A DNA stretch of 64,000 bases from Apostichopus japonicus (lineage: Eukaryota > Echinodermata > Holothuroidea > Aspidochirotida > Stichopodidae). The notes under the pieces are model-generated. The model made no database searches and was not told where the DNA came from. It saw nothing but the letters and a program-made list of their open reading frames with translations. The translations under genes were made by a program, and so were the position numbers. This document shows positions 36,033-64,000 of this stretch, piece by piece. The stretch lies in contig NC_092569.1 in NCBI RefSeq assembly GCF_037975245.1, positions 1,403,501 through 1,467,500 of the forward strand, in the 5' to 3' direction. The first letter of the stretch is position 1. Every line of letters begins with the position of its first letter.

Positions 36033-39000
36033 TCACAATAACAGTGACGGGGTAGGTTTCTTTCCCGGCCACGCTTCTTTCATGTACTTCTTTTTCTTTG
36101 GTTCTGGCTCTGTTGTCACGGTTACGTTAGCCGGAACGATAGGTTGAGTAGGAACTGGGTCCATGCCCACGTCGGGGGCTAGATTGGGAGCGTTCTTTAA
36201 ACCTAAGATGGTTGAACCTATAAAGCTAAAGGACGGGGAAGTGGGAGTGGTCGGCGAGGTTTTCTCTTCCAGGGGGAGGTCATCGTAGAGAGAAAACCGA
36301 TTTCTGCCATTTTTTATATCAACTGAAAGTGGTGATTCGCTCTTCTTTTTCTAAAAAAAAAAGGTAAATGAATAAACTATTTAATAGCACTGTCAACATT
36401 TCAATCCCTTGGAAAGAAGTTGATTCACATCCATTCATATATGATGAAAACCTTCCTGGTTTCAAACGTATGTTGAAGCTTGACAGAAACTGTTATGGAA
36501 TAGTTTGCGTAAGTGTTAGAGTCTGTAGAAATCTTCCCTCCACATGTTGTGAGTCATAGTACAATTATGATCAATGAGGATATGGTTTATTTAATTCAAT
36601 TTTATGCGTATAAAGTTTTGTCACTTCTTCAAATATATGGGGAAAAAAACTTACTTTAACATAACTTGCTTACCTTTAAGGGTATTACAGATGTTTGCAC
36701 AAGGTTTCTAAATCTCCCAACAGTTGGATCAATATCCTCTGAGGAGTTGAAAGAGATGGAAAAAAACAGAAGTACAGAGATAAACATGCATTTTGTGTTA
36801 AATTTGCTTAAATCTGGTGGTAACATTCTTGAACATTAATGGATAGATGCGGTAGTTGAAATGATCAAGTTAGGATGATGTGATGGACTAGGAAGAAAAC
36901 AGTTTCAGACTTAACACAAATTGCAACTATAAATGAAGGGGTTTAAATACAAATCAGCTTCATGCAATTACAATAAGGTTACAACTGTGAGCTGATTGGA
37001 AGTTTTACAGTTTTGTCAGCTAATGCGTACATACCTGGGTTAATAACGACATCTTCATCACTGAAGCTAACATGGGATAGTTTCCTCTTTCTCTTTGTAC
37101 GAGCTATTTCTGGTGTGATCGCCGTGTCCTCCACCGATGCGACGCCGATTCTTTTATTGTGCGCTGTGTTGAATTCTGTCAAATTCTGTGTGAAGTGGAG
37201 AAAAATGTTTTTCAGCTGAACATTTTATTAAAATAGATGTCAACAACGATGCCACGACCTCTAGAAAGGAATAAATAGGTCTTTGTTTCTCCTATTACTG
37301 ACTCTTCACAAGGAATTTCATGGGCATAGCTGTATGACTCTTTAACTTAAATAATTTCCCCAAATATGTCATGTGGCTTTTTCAAAGGCAGGTAATTGTC
37401 CCACAGCAAATGATTTGCAAATTACATGAAGCTGCACAACTCTTCTGGAGTTAAATAAAACTAACACAAAAACAAATGCAATCCTCCTAATACAGCATTC
37501 AACTAATCATGGATTACACAGCTAATCCAAATGCAACTACCAACTAATCCCCACCACAACCCCCCTACCACCACCAACACACATTTTCCATCAGGGTTCA
37601 CATATCCATGATCATCTACTTTATGATTATGCTCTCCTTTTCCTAGGTAGCATACTGAGGCTGAGTGACCATTGATTGTCTAGCATATTTTGAGACATTA
37701 CTGTTGACCTATAAAATTGCTTTTAGTATGTATACATCTTTGAATTTGTGTAGCTATTTTGAAGAATATGAATTTTGTTTCTTATAAAATACTGAAATAT
37801 ATTGTGCTGGAAATTTAGAATGCTATAAGCTATTAGCATACTGGGCCTCGTTGAATTTGAAGCAATCTGCCAACATTTTCCATAGCATTTGACTATGTCA
37901 TGCCAGGGCTCCTGTGGAAAGCAGTGCTTCTGCACTGAGCAGGACTACCCTCATTTTATATCATAAAAAAATATAAAAAAGGATAAATTGCTTCCTTCAT
38001 CTTACATTTAACTCTGTCTCTTCCTCTGGTAACCCAAGCAACCCTGCAGTCATCTCCTCGTCCGATCCCTCCGCTGCTTTCTGCGCTGCATCTTCTCCAC
38101 TCTGCGAGAGACTTTGAGGTTTCTCTCTGAGGATGTAAGACCTGGTGGATGCTCCAAAATGAAGCGTGTTATTTAGCTGAACCTGCTGAGGTTTCTGTTT
38201 TTCAAGGCGAATCGATCCTAAGAATGTCCCATGAGCTGTAAATGAAGAGATATAATATCAAAAGGACACTGTAAATGATTGTTGATTTTATCTGTTACTG
38301 AGAATCTAAAGGATGAGAAAGCCAACAAAAGCTCATTTGAAACCCTACTTATGTGATGATCCTGGACGATCACCGGCTTATATCACGCCTTCTCTTTCTG
38401 AAAACTGTTCAGAGAATTACGAGGCGGGGGGGGGGGGATCGTTGCACCCATTCCTGCTAAGGGAAGGCCATCTGATGTCTTCATCCGACATGTAATCTAC
38501 CTCAGCATCTTACCACCTTCTCAAATACTGAGGGAAGTGAAGGCACCTTATTCTTCATCAATGCAGTGCAGCCTTAGCGAATGAATTTCAAAACTTGATT
38601 TCCCAATTTACAGACCAGTTCTAAGTACAACATGCAAGGAAGACACAACTCACCAATGCTTGACAGCAGCAATTTTGAATATGTTATTAAAGAAAATCTT
38701 GTTTTAAAGTGGAAACCAAGTGGTTGTTTGGTGAGCAAAGTACATGGTAAAGTTTATTTATTTAGAAACTTGATCTGGCTAGGCACTAAATGTTTCAAGT
38801 TGAGTGACTCATGTCATGTAGCCATATGTACAGGATATCATCACATTTCTGTCGAATAATTGGATTCATCGGAAAGCAGAAGGATACATTTTCATTGATG
38901 ATTTGCCAAAACATGCCAATGCAAGGAATATATTTGCCTAGTGACAATATTTAAAAGGGAAGTATTATGAAGCATTTAATTAGCATATATTATTTTGAAA

Positions 39001-39963
39001 GTACTTATAATTAATTACAGGTATGACAATATGATTACTTAGACATGGCATGCAGGAGAAATGCTGTTGATAAATACTGCTTAAGGTGTACTTGATGAAT
39101 AATCTTCCATAATATACTCACTACTTCCTAGATCGACCAGGAATGACCGCTTGAGATGCTTATGATATATGAGGGCAGCATGAACTCTTGAACAAGATGT
39201 ATGATCCAAAACAAAATCACAGACTTGAGAATTCCTTCCAAATAGGTAGCTATTCTTATCATCGATCATCATTTTCTATGAATGAAAAAGTAAATCAAGA
39301 TGATGAATGCAGATATAATTAAACAAAAACTCTTTGAATTTTGCATTTGGCTACCATTAGTGCCATCATTGAGGGTTCACTAAACTATACTAACCTCTAT
39401 CATTCTGCCATCCTTGAGAACATCAAGATGAAGTCCAGGGGGAGGTTTCCCTGCCCTGTGAAAACAAAACACATGCAGGATGGTAAGAGAGAAGACATGG
39501 TTCAGTCACTTCATTTGTCATCACTAAACAACTGATTGTTATTTTATTCTAAGCTTGATTGGCAAAAAAATGTGTAAATTGTTTCTATTGAACAAACGGT
39601 AAAATTGCCAAACGTGTATTAATTCGGCTTTTATGTCGTATCCTAACGTTGGTTTGGCTAATAAGAAACATACCTTGTACCTTATTTATAAATAGTATAG
39701 GCCTACATAGTACAGTATAGCAAGCCAACCCACTTCACTTCTGTAGTACAAGTATAAACTTAGGAATAGGACACATCTAACGTTAGCATTCGACGTTAGG
39801 CCTGAGTCAATGGTCATATTATACTAAGGCTCAGTGCAGAACTGAGTTAGACTGTTGCCGGGCAGTTACATATAGGGAAAAAAAGACAGCTAAGGTTTTA
39901 TTACCAAGACGGAGCTTCATATACACTTTGCGTGACCTGGCTGCTAATCTGTTTCTTCGACAT
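36033..39963 (-). CDS. PPP1R8: Nuclear inhibitor of protein phosphatase 1 (NIPP1)
   Basis: A nuclear regulatory subunit of protein phosphatase 1 that recruits phosphorylated splicing and chromatin proteins through its FHA domain. Minus-strand exons, in coding order, are 39905-39963, 39395-39455, 39122-39275, 38006-38235, 37035-37185, 36674-36738 and 36033-36350. They join in phase to 345 residues (human 351). W20-AGKPPPGLHLDV leads into the FHA domain (about 50-103), with G53-R54, S69-R70 and H72 at the phosphopeptide-binding positions. GLLGLPEEETEL and TEFNTAHNKRI are nearly identical to the human protein. The PP1-docking segment reads KRKRKLSHVSFSDED (199-213), with His where human NIPP1 has Arg before V-x-F. 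The C-terminus KKKKYMKEAWPGKKPTPSLL matches the conserved tail. The gene lies tail to tail with DEK. Confidence 0.95.
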
Positions 39964-40096
39964 TTTAAAGACAGTGAACGAAATTTCATAGACTGATACT
40001 GCGGCAACGCATGGTGAGAGCACTAAAGTACAGACATTTGTATGGATTAGCGTGTAGACATTAGTAGAACTAGACTAGCGTAAGTACCTGTATGGA

Positions 40097-40104
40097 GCGC
40101 CAAA
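40097..40104 (-). promoter_or_regulatory. E2F-like site upstream of PPP1R8
   Basis: TTTGGCGC on the minus strand lies about 135 bp upstream of the PPP1R8 start codon and matches the TTTSGCGC consensus. This is a single motif match, with no evidence of use. Confidence 0.3.
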
Positions 40105-40303
40105 TGGGAATATTTCCTAACATCGGAACCCAACATAGTACTGGCCTAATGATGATATAAAACACTAATGCCAATCGGCAGTATCAATATAAATGGAATT
40201 ACTAGGTGCATTTTCAAAGCTTACTTTGGTCAGCGACGTAGCCAGGAATTTGAAAGGGGTGGGGTGGGGGGGAGCACATTTTGCGATTGATATGGGGGAG
40301 GGG

Positions 40304-41190
40304 CAGTGGCGGCGGAACCGGGGGGGCTTGAGGGGCTCAGCCCCCCCAATGAAAAAGTTGAGGGGGCAAATGCATGATAAGCCCCCCCAATATTTACCAA
40401 GGCTCCGAAACGTGCATCTGCCCATTTTTCAATGCATACTTGTCGATCTGTCCGATGCACACGTATACTATATAGGTGTAATAATTTTAGTAAATGCTGG
40501 GGAACCCTCGGCCCGTCCCCTGGCTATAGACCACATTGATTGTCTGTATCATGCCTCATCGATTATTTGTGTTTTAAATAAGAGTGTAATAAGCTAAACG
40601 CTACACTCATCAAAATTTGCGTTTACACTACGAGTACACGCAAGGCGTGGAACATGGCTCTATGTTTAAACGCAATCAATTATTAAACGAACAAAAACAC
40701 ATTAGCATTTCACCTGTACTGTATAGGGTACATGCATTCGTGACAGTGCTTGGTTTATAGAAATTTGTTGGCAACTGCACATGGTTTTGGAATTACCCAT
40801 TTGTTGACATTAAGAAATGCTTTCTGTTTTTGCTTATGACATTTATTTAATTATTACATTTAATTGCAAGTAGTAATTTACTACACTCAAAAACGTCTTT
40901 GCGAGTACACTACGAGTAATAGCTACACTCTTAAAACACCATCGAATATACAAATTACAATGTTTTTACAGATTTTTACGTGCAATCTGAGAAATTGCAG
41001 GCTTGAGACCCATATTTTAGGGCTAGTTATTCGCAGCATAAAACACTCGGAAAGTGCCGTTTCCGGCCATCTGGGGGTTTGAAAACCCCCAAATTTTCTT
41101 GTACGCTCCGCGCCAACCGATGGTGGCGCTCCGCTTAGATAGTCTCCACACATTAGCCCCCCCAATAATTTTCCCGTTCCGCCGCGCCTG
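40304..41190. mobile_element. Short inverted-repeat element upstream of PPP1R8
   Basis: The left end CAGTGGCGGCGGAAC and the inverted right end CAGGCGCGGCGGAAC agree at 13 of 15 positions. GGGAGGGG is perfectly repeated on both sides (40296-40303 and 41191-41198), an 8-bp duplication as made by hAT elements. Near the right end (about 41055-41145) it holds an inverted copy of the R1/R2 hairpin region. It is 887 bp long with no transposase frame. Confidence 0.65.
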
Positions 41191-41198
41191 GGGAGGGG

Positions 41199-42143
41199 TA
41201 TAAGATATTTTTGAACAATTGAAGGTCCTTAGATGCGATCTGGTGCAATGTTTTGCCAGTTTCATCATTATCATGATATCGTTTTATCAGCAGATTTTGA
41301 TTCCTGTTTGAATTCTTTTACATGTTTTTTTACATATTATATCAGAAAAGCATAGGGCTCTTTTACAATTTTTCCAGTAGGATGATTCTTGTTTATTGGC
41401 CAGTGTCTGGACTTTAATACATTGACGAACTTAACTGATGGACAATATAAACTTTCATATTGTTGTAAGACAGTCAGATGTGCAGTGGCTTAAAAACAAA
41501 TATCGTTATCGCAGTGTATCAGCAGTGTAATAATTATTTATAGGAAGTGCGTATCACGCACGATTGCTAGCTTAGCTTCATATCATGCTGTTCGTGCAAC
41601 ACCTTGGGACGAATCATAGAAAGGATAAGAACGTTGTCGACGTCGTTGTGCATACGGTTCGTGACACTCCATCGAGTGCTGTTAGGTAGGCAATATGTAT
41701 TTTATTACGCAGTGGCCAACCGTAGGCTTGTAATAGGCTAAGGTCTAAATTTAACTCATTGCATCTGCCAACTAAGTTAGTGGCTGAATAAGTAGGCCTT
41801 AATGTTACTACGTATAATCGAATTAACGGAGCTGACGAGAATTCAAGATCAAAAGAGCACTAACAAAACACCATGCTAAAAAACAACAGTTCCTAACATG
41901 TTTTTCGAGACTGAAAGGGGGGAGCAGTTGCTCCCCTGCTTTTCCCCCATGGCTACGTCCCTGAATTTGGTCATGCTTTTACAATTATATGACGCACTTG
42001 ACACATGCACACGTCAAATAATGAACCAATGCTATCAAGTCAATTTGCTTCCTTATCTGACCATTTCCTTGTTGTTATGAACTTGAGGACCTTACTCAGG
42101 CTGAAATAACAAGTGAACAGATTTTGCAATCTAGAACCTGTGG
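41199..42143. other. Intergenic DNA, no gene recognised
   Basis: AT-rich sequence. The CCATGGCTACGTCCCTGAA piece near 41947 resembles the end of another short transposon. No exon was found. Confidence 0.4.
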
Positions 42144-42151
42144 GCGGGGAT

Positions 42152-42531
42152 CATGGGCGTAGGAACCGGGGGCTGGGGGCGCCAGCCCCCAGTGAAAAAT
42201 ATGGGGCCAGAAGTATCATTCCGCCCCCCCCCCCCGCTTCGCAAATCAGAAAACCCCTTTTTCATTTCCAAATGAGAAAAAATCTCATTTGGAGCACCAA
42301 ATTGCATCTTAGGCCAGGTGGAAATGCAAAATTATTTACAAAATGGAGTGGGTGTTGAAGTGTGCTATATTGCACCAAATTTCATCTGAGGCCACCTGGA
42401 AATGCAAAACAATAATCCAAAGGGGAGGGATGACACCTCTTCCCCTTAGACCCCTCCCCCAGGCCGGCCATCAGTGTTCAGCCCCCCCCCCCCCAAACAC
42501 ACACTCAAAAGTATCTTCCTATACGCCACTG
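42152..42531. mobile_element. Short inverted-repeat element with internal duplication
   Basis: The left end CATGGGCGTAGGAAC and the inverted right end CAGTGGCGTATAGGAAG are similar. The flanks GCGGGGAT (42144-42151) and GTGGGGAT (42532-42539) match at 7 of 8 positions. Inside, a roughly 40-bp piece with GCACCAAATT, AGGCCA and TGGAAATGCAAAA occurs twice, near 42294 and 42371. Confidence 0.6.
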
Positions 42532-42539
42532 GTGGGGAT

Positions 42540-43655
42540 CATTCTTTAATAAAGTGTCGGAAGACCGGCATTCACTTCATCGAGTAAACTTAGACGATAA
42601 TGACAATTTACTCAATAATTTAATCTGTCCCACTATCCCTCGAAGTATCCCCCATTATAACCAAGACTGAAATTATTCTACCATCCTTGCTGGTAGGCGA
42701 AAACGAAATTTTGTACCCAACCCACAGTCCGCGACACTTAGGGGTATACCTGTATTCGCATGACCAAAATTGGAATACTAAAAAATATAGGATAATGAAA
42801 ATCAGAATGTCCTATGAATGTGATTGCATAACAATACTGCTGGAAATTGTCTGTATATCTTTGAGTCCAAATCTCAGGTGCATATAACATTGTGTGTGGC
42901 GAAGATACAGATTATTCAAATAATTTGGTGATATTTTTAATGAATCTGGCAACTATAGACTGAATTAGATCATCACGGCATTTCAGCTGAAACTATGTTT
43001 GTGTTTCTATGTAATATTTAAATCATTCACACACAGAGGAAGATTATATTTTGTTCTAGTTTCATAAAATTATTAATGTAGAGAGCCATGGCAGTGCTAT
43101 TAGCAAACATTCCCATGTTATCACATTTCAGACTTATATCAACATGAGGGAAGAGTCAATTTGAAGATTGTCTGCGGTTTATGTTAGTAAATATCTAGCA
43201 GTTATATAGCTTATCACATATATGAATTTTAAGTTCTTTCTTGAGCCTGCCTTCAGAAATATCACAAAAAGTACGACTCACATGCAGTCAGTTTTGAAAG
43301 AAAGCCCTGACGGACAAATACTCATCATGTTTAACTGTTTTCGTTTCCAAAAACACGATATTTGTTGCTATGATTTTAAACAACAGGATACAAAACCAAG
43401 CAGGAACGAAAAGTAAAACTTTGATAGGCATTGGCTTTTAATTGTGACTAATACTCGTTGTTGATTGGCACAGATAAGCATCGGTACCTTCAATTAATCC
43501 TTTCGAAGCAATAGAGCAAGATACAAAGGAAACGGTGTGCTTTTATTCCGTGAAAACGACCTTGTTACAGACAGGCATACTTTTCCCGTTTCATTTGTAA
43601 ATTCCCACTTTGCGGAACAACTTGAACGAGCCTGCCGTGGTGATTCTACACGTGA
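42540..43655. other. Intergenic DNA upstream of the lectin-like gene
   Basis: No exon or strong repeat was found. Confidence 0.4.
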
Positions 43656-43659
43656 GCGG

Positions 43660-43668
43660 TATATATTA
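43660..43668 (+). promoter_or_regulatory. Possible TATA box of the lectin-like gene
   Basis: TATATATTA sits about 105 bp upstream of the proposed start codon, after a GC-containing stretch. That spacing would give a short 5' untranslated region. This is an inference from position. Confidence 0.35.
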
Positions 43669-43772
43669 ACCCTGTATACTCACAAGGAAACACATAATCA
43701 TACTTTGTGTGGAATTATCTCTCGTATATATTTGAACTAAATTCAGTTTGAGTAATATAAAGCAGTTATAAG

Positions 43773-60004
<16,232 letters not shown>

Positions 60005-60226
60005 GTAAGTCCACAAGTTCAATACTCGAAAAGCAAAAAACTTTCTTCAAATTGTTGTCTTCAAGGGATGATCTTTTGATTAGAGCTGTTTGTTAATATA
60101 ATACTTTCTGCTTTAACTAGCTACACCTTCGATTCGTCTAGATGCAGGTTACAAAAGGTGGTCAGTGGCGGCGTCGCCACGACTGTAAAGCGGTTTTGCC
60201 TATCACTTGAAAATTTACACACATCC

Positions 60227-63200
60227 GTTATGATTTTGTCGGATTTTGTCCAAAATCCCGACTTTCTTAATTCTTCTCAAAATTGTACCTGAGGTGTGTG
60301 GCGTCCTTTGGATTCCTTTCCAGGTGACAAGAGTAGTATAAACACTCATATTTTGGTGGAAAATGAAAATTAAAAGCCATATCTCGACGTCATTTAATAT
60401 GGAATTTAAATGAGTAAAACTTCGTCATATGCCACTCTTGTCTCGAGAGAAGCGTCTAGTGGGTGCTGGTAGTCCGTTCTACGTATCCTGAGAAAAATTT
60501 GAAAACTTTCATTTTTGGCCCAAATATGACGATTTTGTAAGGCGATTATGATTTTGTCGGAATTTGGCCAAAATCACGACTTTTTTAATTCTTCTCAAAA
60601 TTGTACCTGAGGTGTGTGGCGTCCCTTTGGATTCCTTTCCAGGTGACAAGAGTAGTATAAACACTCATATTTTGGTGGAAAAATGAAAATTAAAAACCAT
60701 ATCTCGACGTCATTTAATATGGAATTTAAATGAGTAAAACTTCGTCTTATGCCACTTTTGTCTCGAGAGAAGCGTCTAGTGGGTGCTGGTAATCCGTTCT
60801 ACGTATCCTGAGAGAAATTTGAAAACTCTCATATTTGGCCCAAATTTGACGATTTTGTAAGACTATACCCTTATGATTTTGTCGGATTTTGGCCAAAATC
60901 ACGACTTTTTTAATTCTTCCCAAAATTGTACCTCGGATGTGTGGCGCCCTTTGGATTCCTTTTCAGGTGACAAGAGTAGTATAAACACTCATATTTTGGT
61001 GGAAAAATGAAAATTAAAAACCATATCTCGACGTCATTTAATATGGAATTTAAATGAGTAAAACTTCGTCTTATGCCACTTTTGTCTCGAGAGAAGCGTC
61101 TAGTGGGTGCTGGTAGTCCGTTCTACGTATCCTGAGAGAAATTTGAAAACTTTCATTTTTGGCCCAAATATGACGATTTTGTAAGGCTATACCCTTATGA
61201 TTTTGTCGGATTTTGGCCAAAATCACGACTTTTTTAATTCTTCCCAAAATTGTACCTGAGGTGTGTGGCGTCCCTTTGGATTCCTATCCAGGTGACAAGA
61301 GTAGTATAAACACTCATATTTTGGTGGAAAAATGAAAATTAAAAACCATATCTCGACGTCATTTAATATGATATTTAAATGAGTAAAACTTCGTCTCATG
61401 CCACTTTTGTCTCGAGAGAAGCGTCTAGTGGGTGCTGGTAGTCCGTTCTACGTATCCTGAGAGAAATTTGAAAACTCTCATATTTGGCCCAAATATGACG
61501 ATTTTGTAAGGCTATACCCTTATGATTTTGTCGGATTTTGGCCAAAATCACGACTTTTTTAATTCTTCCCAAAATTGTACCTGAGGTGTGTGGCGCCCTT
61601 TGGATTCCTTTCCAGGTGACAAGAGTAGTATAAACACTCATATTTTGGTGGGAAAATGAAAATGAAAACCATATCTCGACGTCATTTAATATGGAATTTA
61701 AATGAATAAAACTTCGTCTTATGCCACTTTTGTCTCGAGAGAAGCGTCTAGTGGGTGCTGGTAGTCCGTTCTACGTATCCTGAGAGAAATTTGAAAACTT
61801 TCATTTTTGGCCCAAATATGACGATTTTGTAAGGCTATACCCTTATGATTTTGTCGGATTTTGGCCAAAATCCCGACTTTTTTAATTCTTCCCAAAATTG
61901 TACCTGAGGTATTTGGCGTCCCTTTGGATTCCTTTCCAGGTGACAAGAGTAGTATAAACACTCATATTTTGGTGGAAAAATGAAAATTAAAAACCATATC
62001 TCGACGTCATTTAATATGGAATTTAAATGAATAAAACTTCGTCTCATGCCACTTTTGTCTCGAGAGAAGCGTCTAGTGGGTGTTGGTAGTCCGTTCTACG
62101 TATCCTGAGAGAAATTTGAAAACTCTCATATTTGGCCCAAATTTGACGATTTTGTAAGGCTATATATACCCTTATGATTTTGTCGGATTTTGGCCAAAAT
62201 CACGACTTTTTTAATTCTTCTCAAAATTGTACCTGAGGTGTGTGGCGTCCCTTTGATTCCTTTCCAGGTGACAAGAGTAGTATAAACACTCATATTTTGG
62301 TGGAAAAATGAAAATTAAAAACCATATCTCGACGTCATTTAATATGGAATTTAAATGAGTAAAACTTCGTCTTATGCCACTTTTGTCTCGAGAGAAGCGT
62401 CTAGTGGGTGCTGGTAGTCCGTTCTACGTATCCTGAGAGAAATTTGAAAACTCTCAAATTTGGCCCAAATATGACGATTTTGTAAGGCTATACCCTTATG
62501 ATTTTGTCGGATTTTGGCCAAAATCACGACTTTTTTAATTCTTCCCAAAATTGTACCTGAGGTGTGTGGCGTCCCTTTGGATTCCTTTCCAGGTGACAAG
62601 AGTAGTATAAACACTCATATTTTGGTGGAAAAATGAAAATTAAAAACCATATCTCGACGTCATTTAATATGGAATTTAAATGAGTAAAACTTCGTCTGAT
62701 GCCACTTTTGTCTCGAGAGAAGCGTCTAGTGGGTGCTGGTAGTCCGTTCTACGTATCCTGAGAGAAATTTGAAAACTCTCATATTTGGCCCAAATTTGAC
62801 GATTTTGTAAGACTATTCCCTTATGATTTTGTCGGATTTTGGCCAAAATCACGACTTTTTTAATTCTTCCCAAAATTGTACCTGAGGTTTGTGGCGCCCT
62901 TTGGATTCCTTTCCAGGTGACAAGAGTAGTATAAACACTCATATTTTGGTGGAAAAATGAAACTTAAAAACCATTTCTCGACGTCATTTAATATGGAATT
63001 TAAATGGGTAAAACTTCCGTCTTATGCCACTTTTGTCTCGAGAGAAGCGTCTAGTGGGTGCTGGTAGTCCGTTCTACGTATCCTGAGAGAAATTTGAAAA
63101 CTTTCATTTTTGGCCCAAATATGACGATTTTGTAAGGCTATACTTTTATGATTTTGTCGGATTTTGGCCAAAATCCCGACTTTTTTAATTCTTCCCAAAA

Positions 63201-64000
63201 TTGTACCTGAGGTATTTGGCGTCCTTTGGATTCCTTTCCAGGTGACAAGAGTAGTATCAACACTCATATTTTGGTGGAAAAATGAAAATTAAAAACCATA
63301 TCTCGACGTCATTTAATATGGAATTTAAATGAATAAAACTTCGTCTCATGCCACTTTTGTCTCGAGAGAAGCGTCTAGTGGGTGCTGGTAATCCGTTCTA
63401 CGTATCCTGAGAGAAATTTGAAAACTCTCATATTTGGCCCAAATTTGAAGATTTTGTAAGACTATACCCTTATGATTTTGTCGGATTTTGGCCAAAATCA
63501 CGACTTTTTTAATTCTTCTCAAAATTGTACCTCGGATGTGTGGCGCCCTTTGGATTCCTTTCCAGGTGACAAGAGTAGTATAAACACTCATATTTTGGTG
63601 GGAAAATGAAAATGAAAACCATATCTCGACGTCATTTAATATGGAATTTAAATGAATAAAACTTCGTCTTATGCCACTTTTGTCTCGAGAGAAGCGTCTA
63701 GTGGGTGCTGGTAGTCCGTTCTACGTATCCTGAGAGAAATTTGAAAACTTTCATTTTTGGCCCAAATATGACGATTTTGTAAGGCTATACCCTTATGATT
63801 TTGTCGGATTTTGGCCAAAATCACGACTTTTTTAATTCTTCCCAAAATTGTACCTGAGGTGTGTGGCGTCCCTTTGGATTCCTTTCCAGGTGACAAGAGT
63901 AGTATAAACACTCATATTTTGGTGGAAAAATGAAAATTAAAAACCATATCTCGACGTCATTTAATATGGAATTTAAATGAGTAAAACTTCGTCTTATGCC
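60227..64000. repeat. 325-bp satellite array, open at the window end
   Basis: The landmark ATCTCGACGTCATTTAATATG recurs near 60381, 60701, 61025, 61350, 61673, 61998, 62326, 62651, 62975, 63300, 63623 and 63948, giving units of 320-328 bp and mostly 325. Most units carry the palindrome GATTTTGGCCAAAATC. Two subtypes alternate. Minus-strand frames of about 80 codons recur, but the unit is not a multiple of three and indels break frame between units. The array lies in an intron of the lectin-like gene. Confidence 0.95.

Noticed and set aside
61396-63911. Recurring minus-strand frames of about 80 codons in the satellite, all similar to one another
   Set aside because: They are the same frame repeated in each 325-bp unit. 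The unit length is not a multiple of three, there is no splice or domain evidence, and similarity between units reflects satellite identity at the DNA level.

Overview
The window looks like nuclear DNA of a marine invertebrate deuterostome, possibly an echinoderm. It is AT-rich, its genes have many short exons, and it is crowded with small DNA transposons carrying inverted-repeat ends. The phylum is an inference from gene content and repeat style. Four genes can be assembled by joining exons whose GT/AG boundaries and reading phases agree.

Layout. (1) 1-7128: dispersed repeats, a minisatellite and one weak exon candidate. (2) 7129-12157, plus strand: a KLF10/11 (TIEG) zinc-finger transcription factor, 4 exons, 489 codons. 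(3) 12158-19015: untranslated and intergenic DNA holding a 2 kb foldback element (16061-18082) whose arms are arrays of a GATATC-centred palindrome. (4) 19016-32411, plus strand: the chromatin protein DEK, 11 exons, 444 codons. One DEK intron holds a 2.7 kb hAT-like element with a nested Harbinger-like MITE; another holds a G-rich minisatellite. (5) 36033-39963, minus strand: PPP1R8 (NIPP1), 7 exons, 345 codons, tail to tail with DEK. (6) 40000-43700: short inverted-repeat elements. (7) 43773-60004 and beyond, plus strand: a type I membrane protein with a signal peptide, two C-type lectin-like domains, a Ser/Thr-rich stalk made by two duplicated exons, and a transmembrane segment. Its cytoplasmic tail is not seen. 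(8) 60227-64000: about 11.6 units of a 325-bp satellite that starts 222 bp after the transmembrane exon and runs off the window.

The first three genes act in the nucleus: KLF10/11 represses through Sin3, DEK shapes chromatin, and NIPP1 links PP1 phosphatase to splicing and chromatin factors. Nothing in the sequence shows that they are co-regulated. The lectin-like gene is a candidate surface receptor. The most unusual material is repetitive: the foldback element with its patterned palindrome array, the alternating satellite, and several small transposons whose target-site duplications can be read directly.
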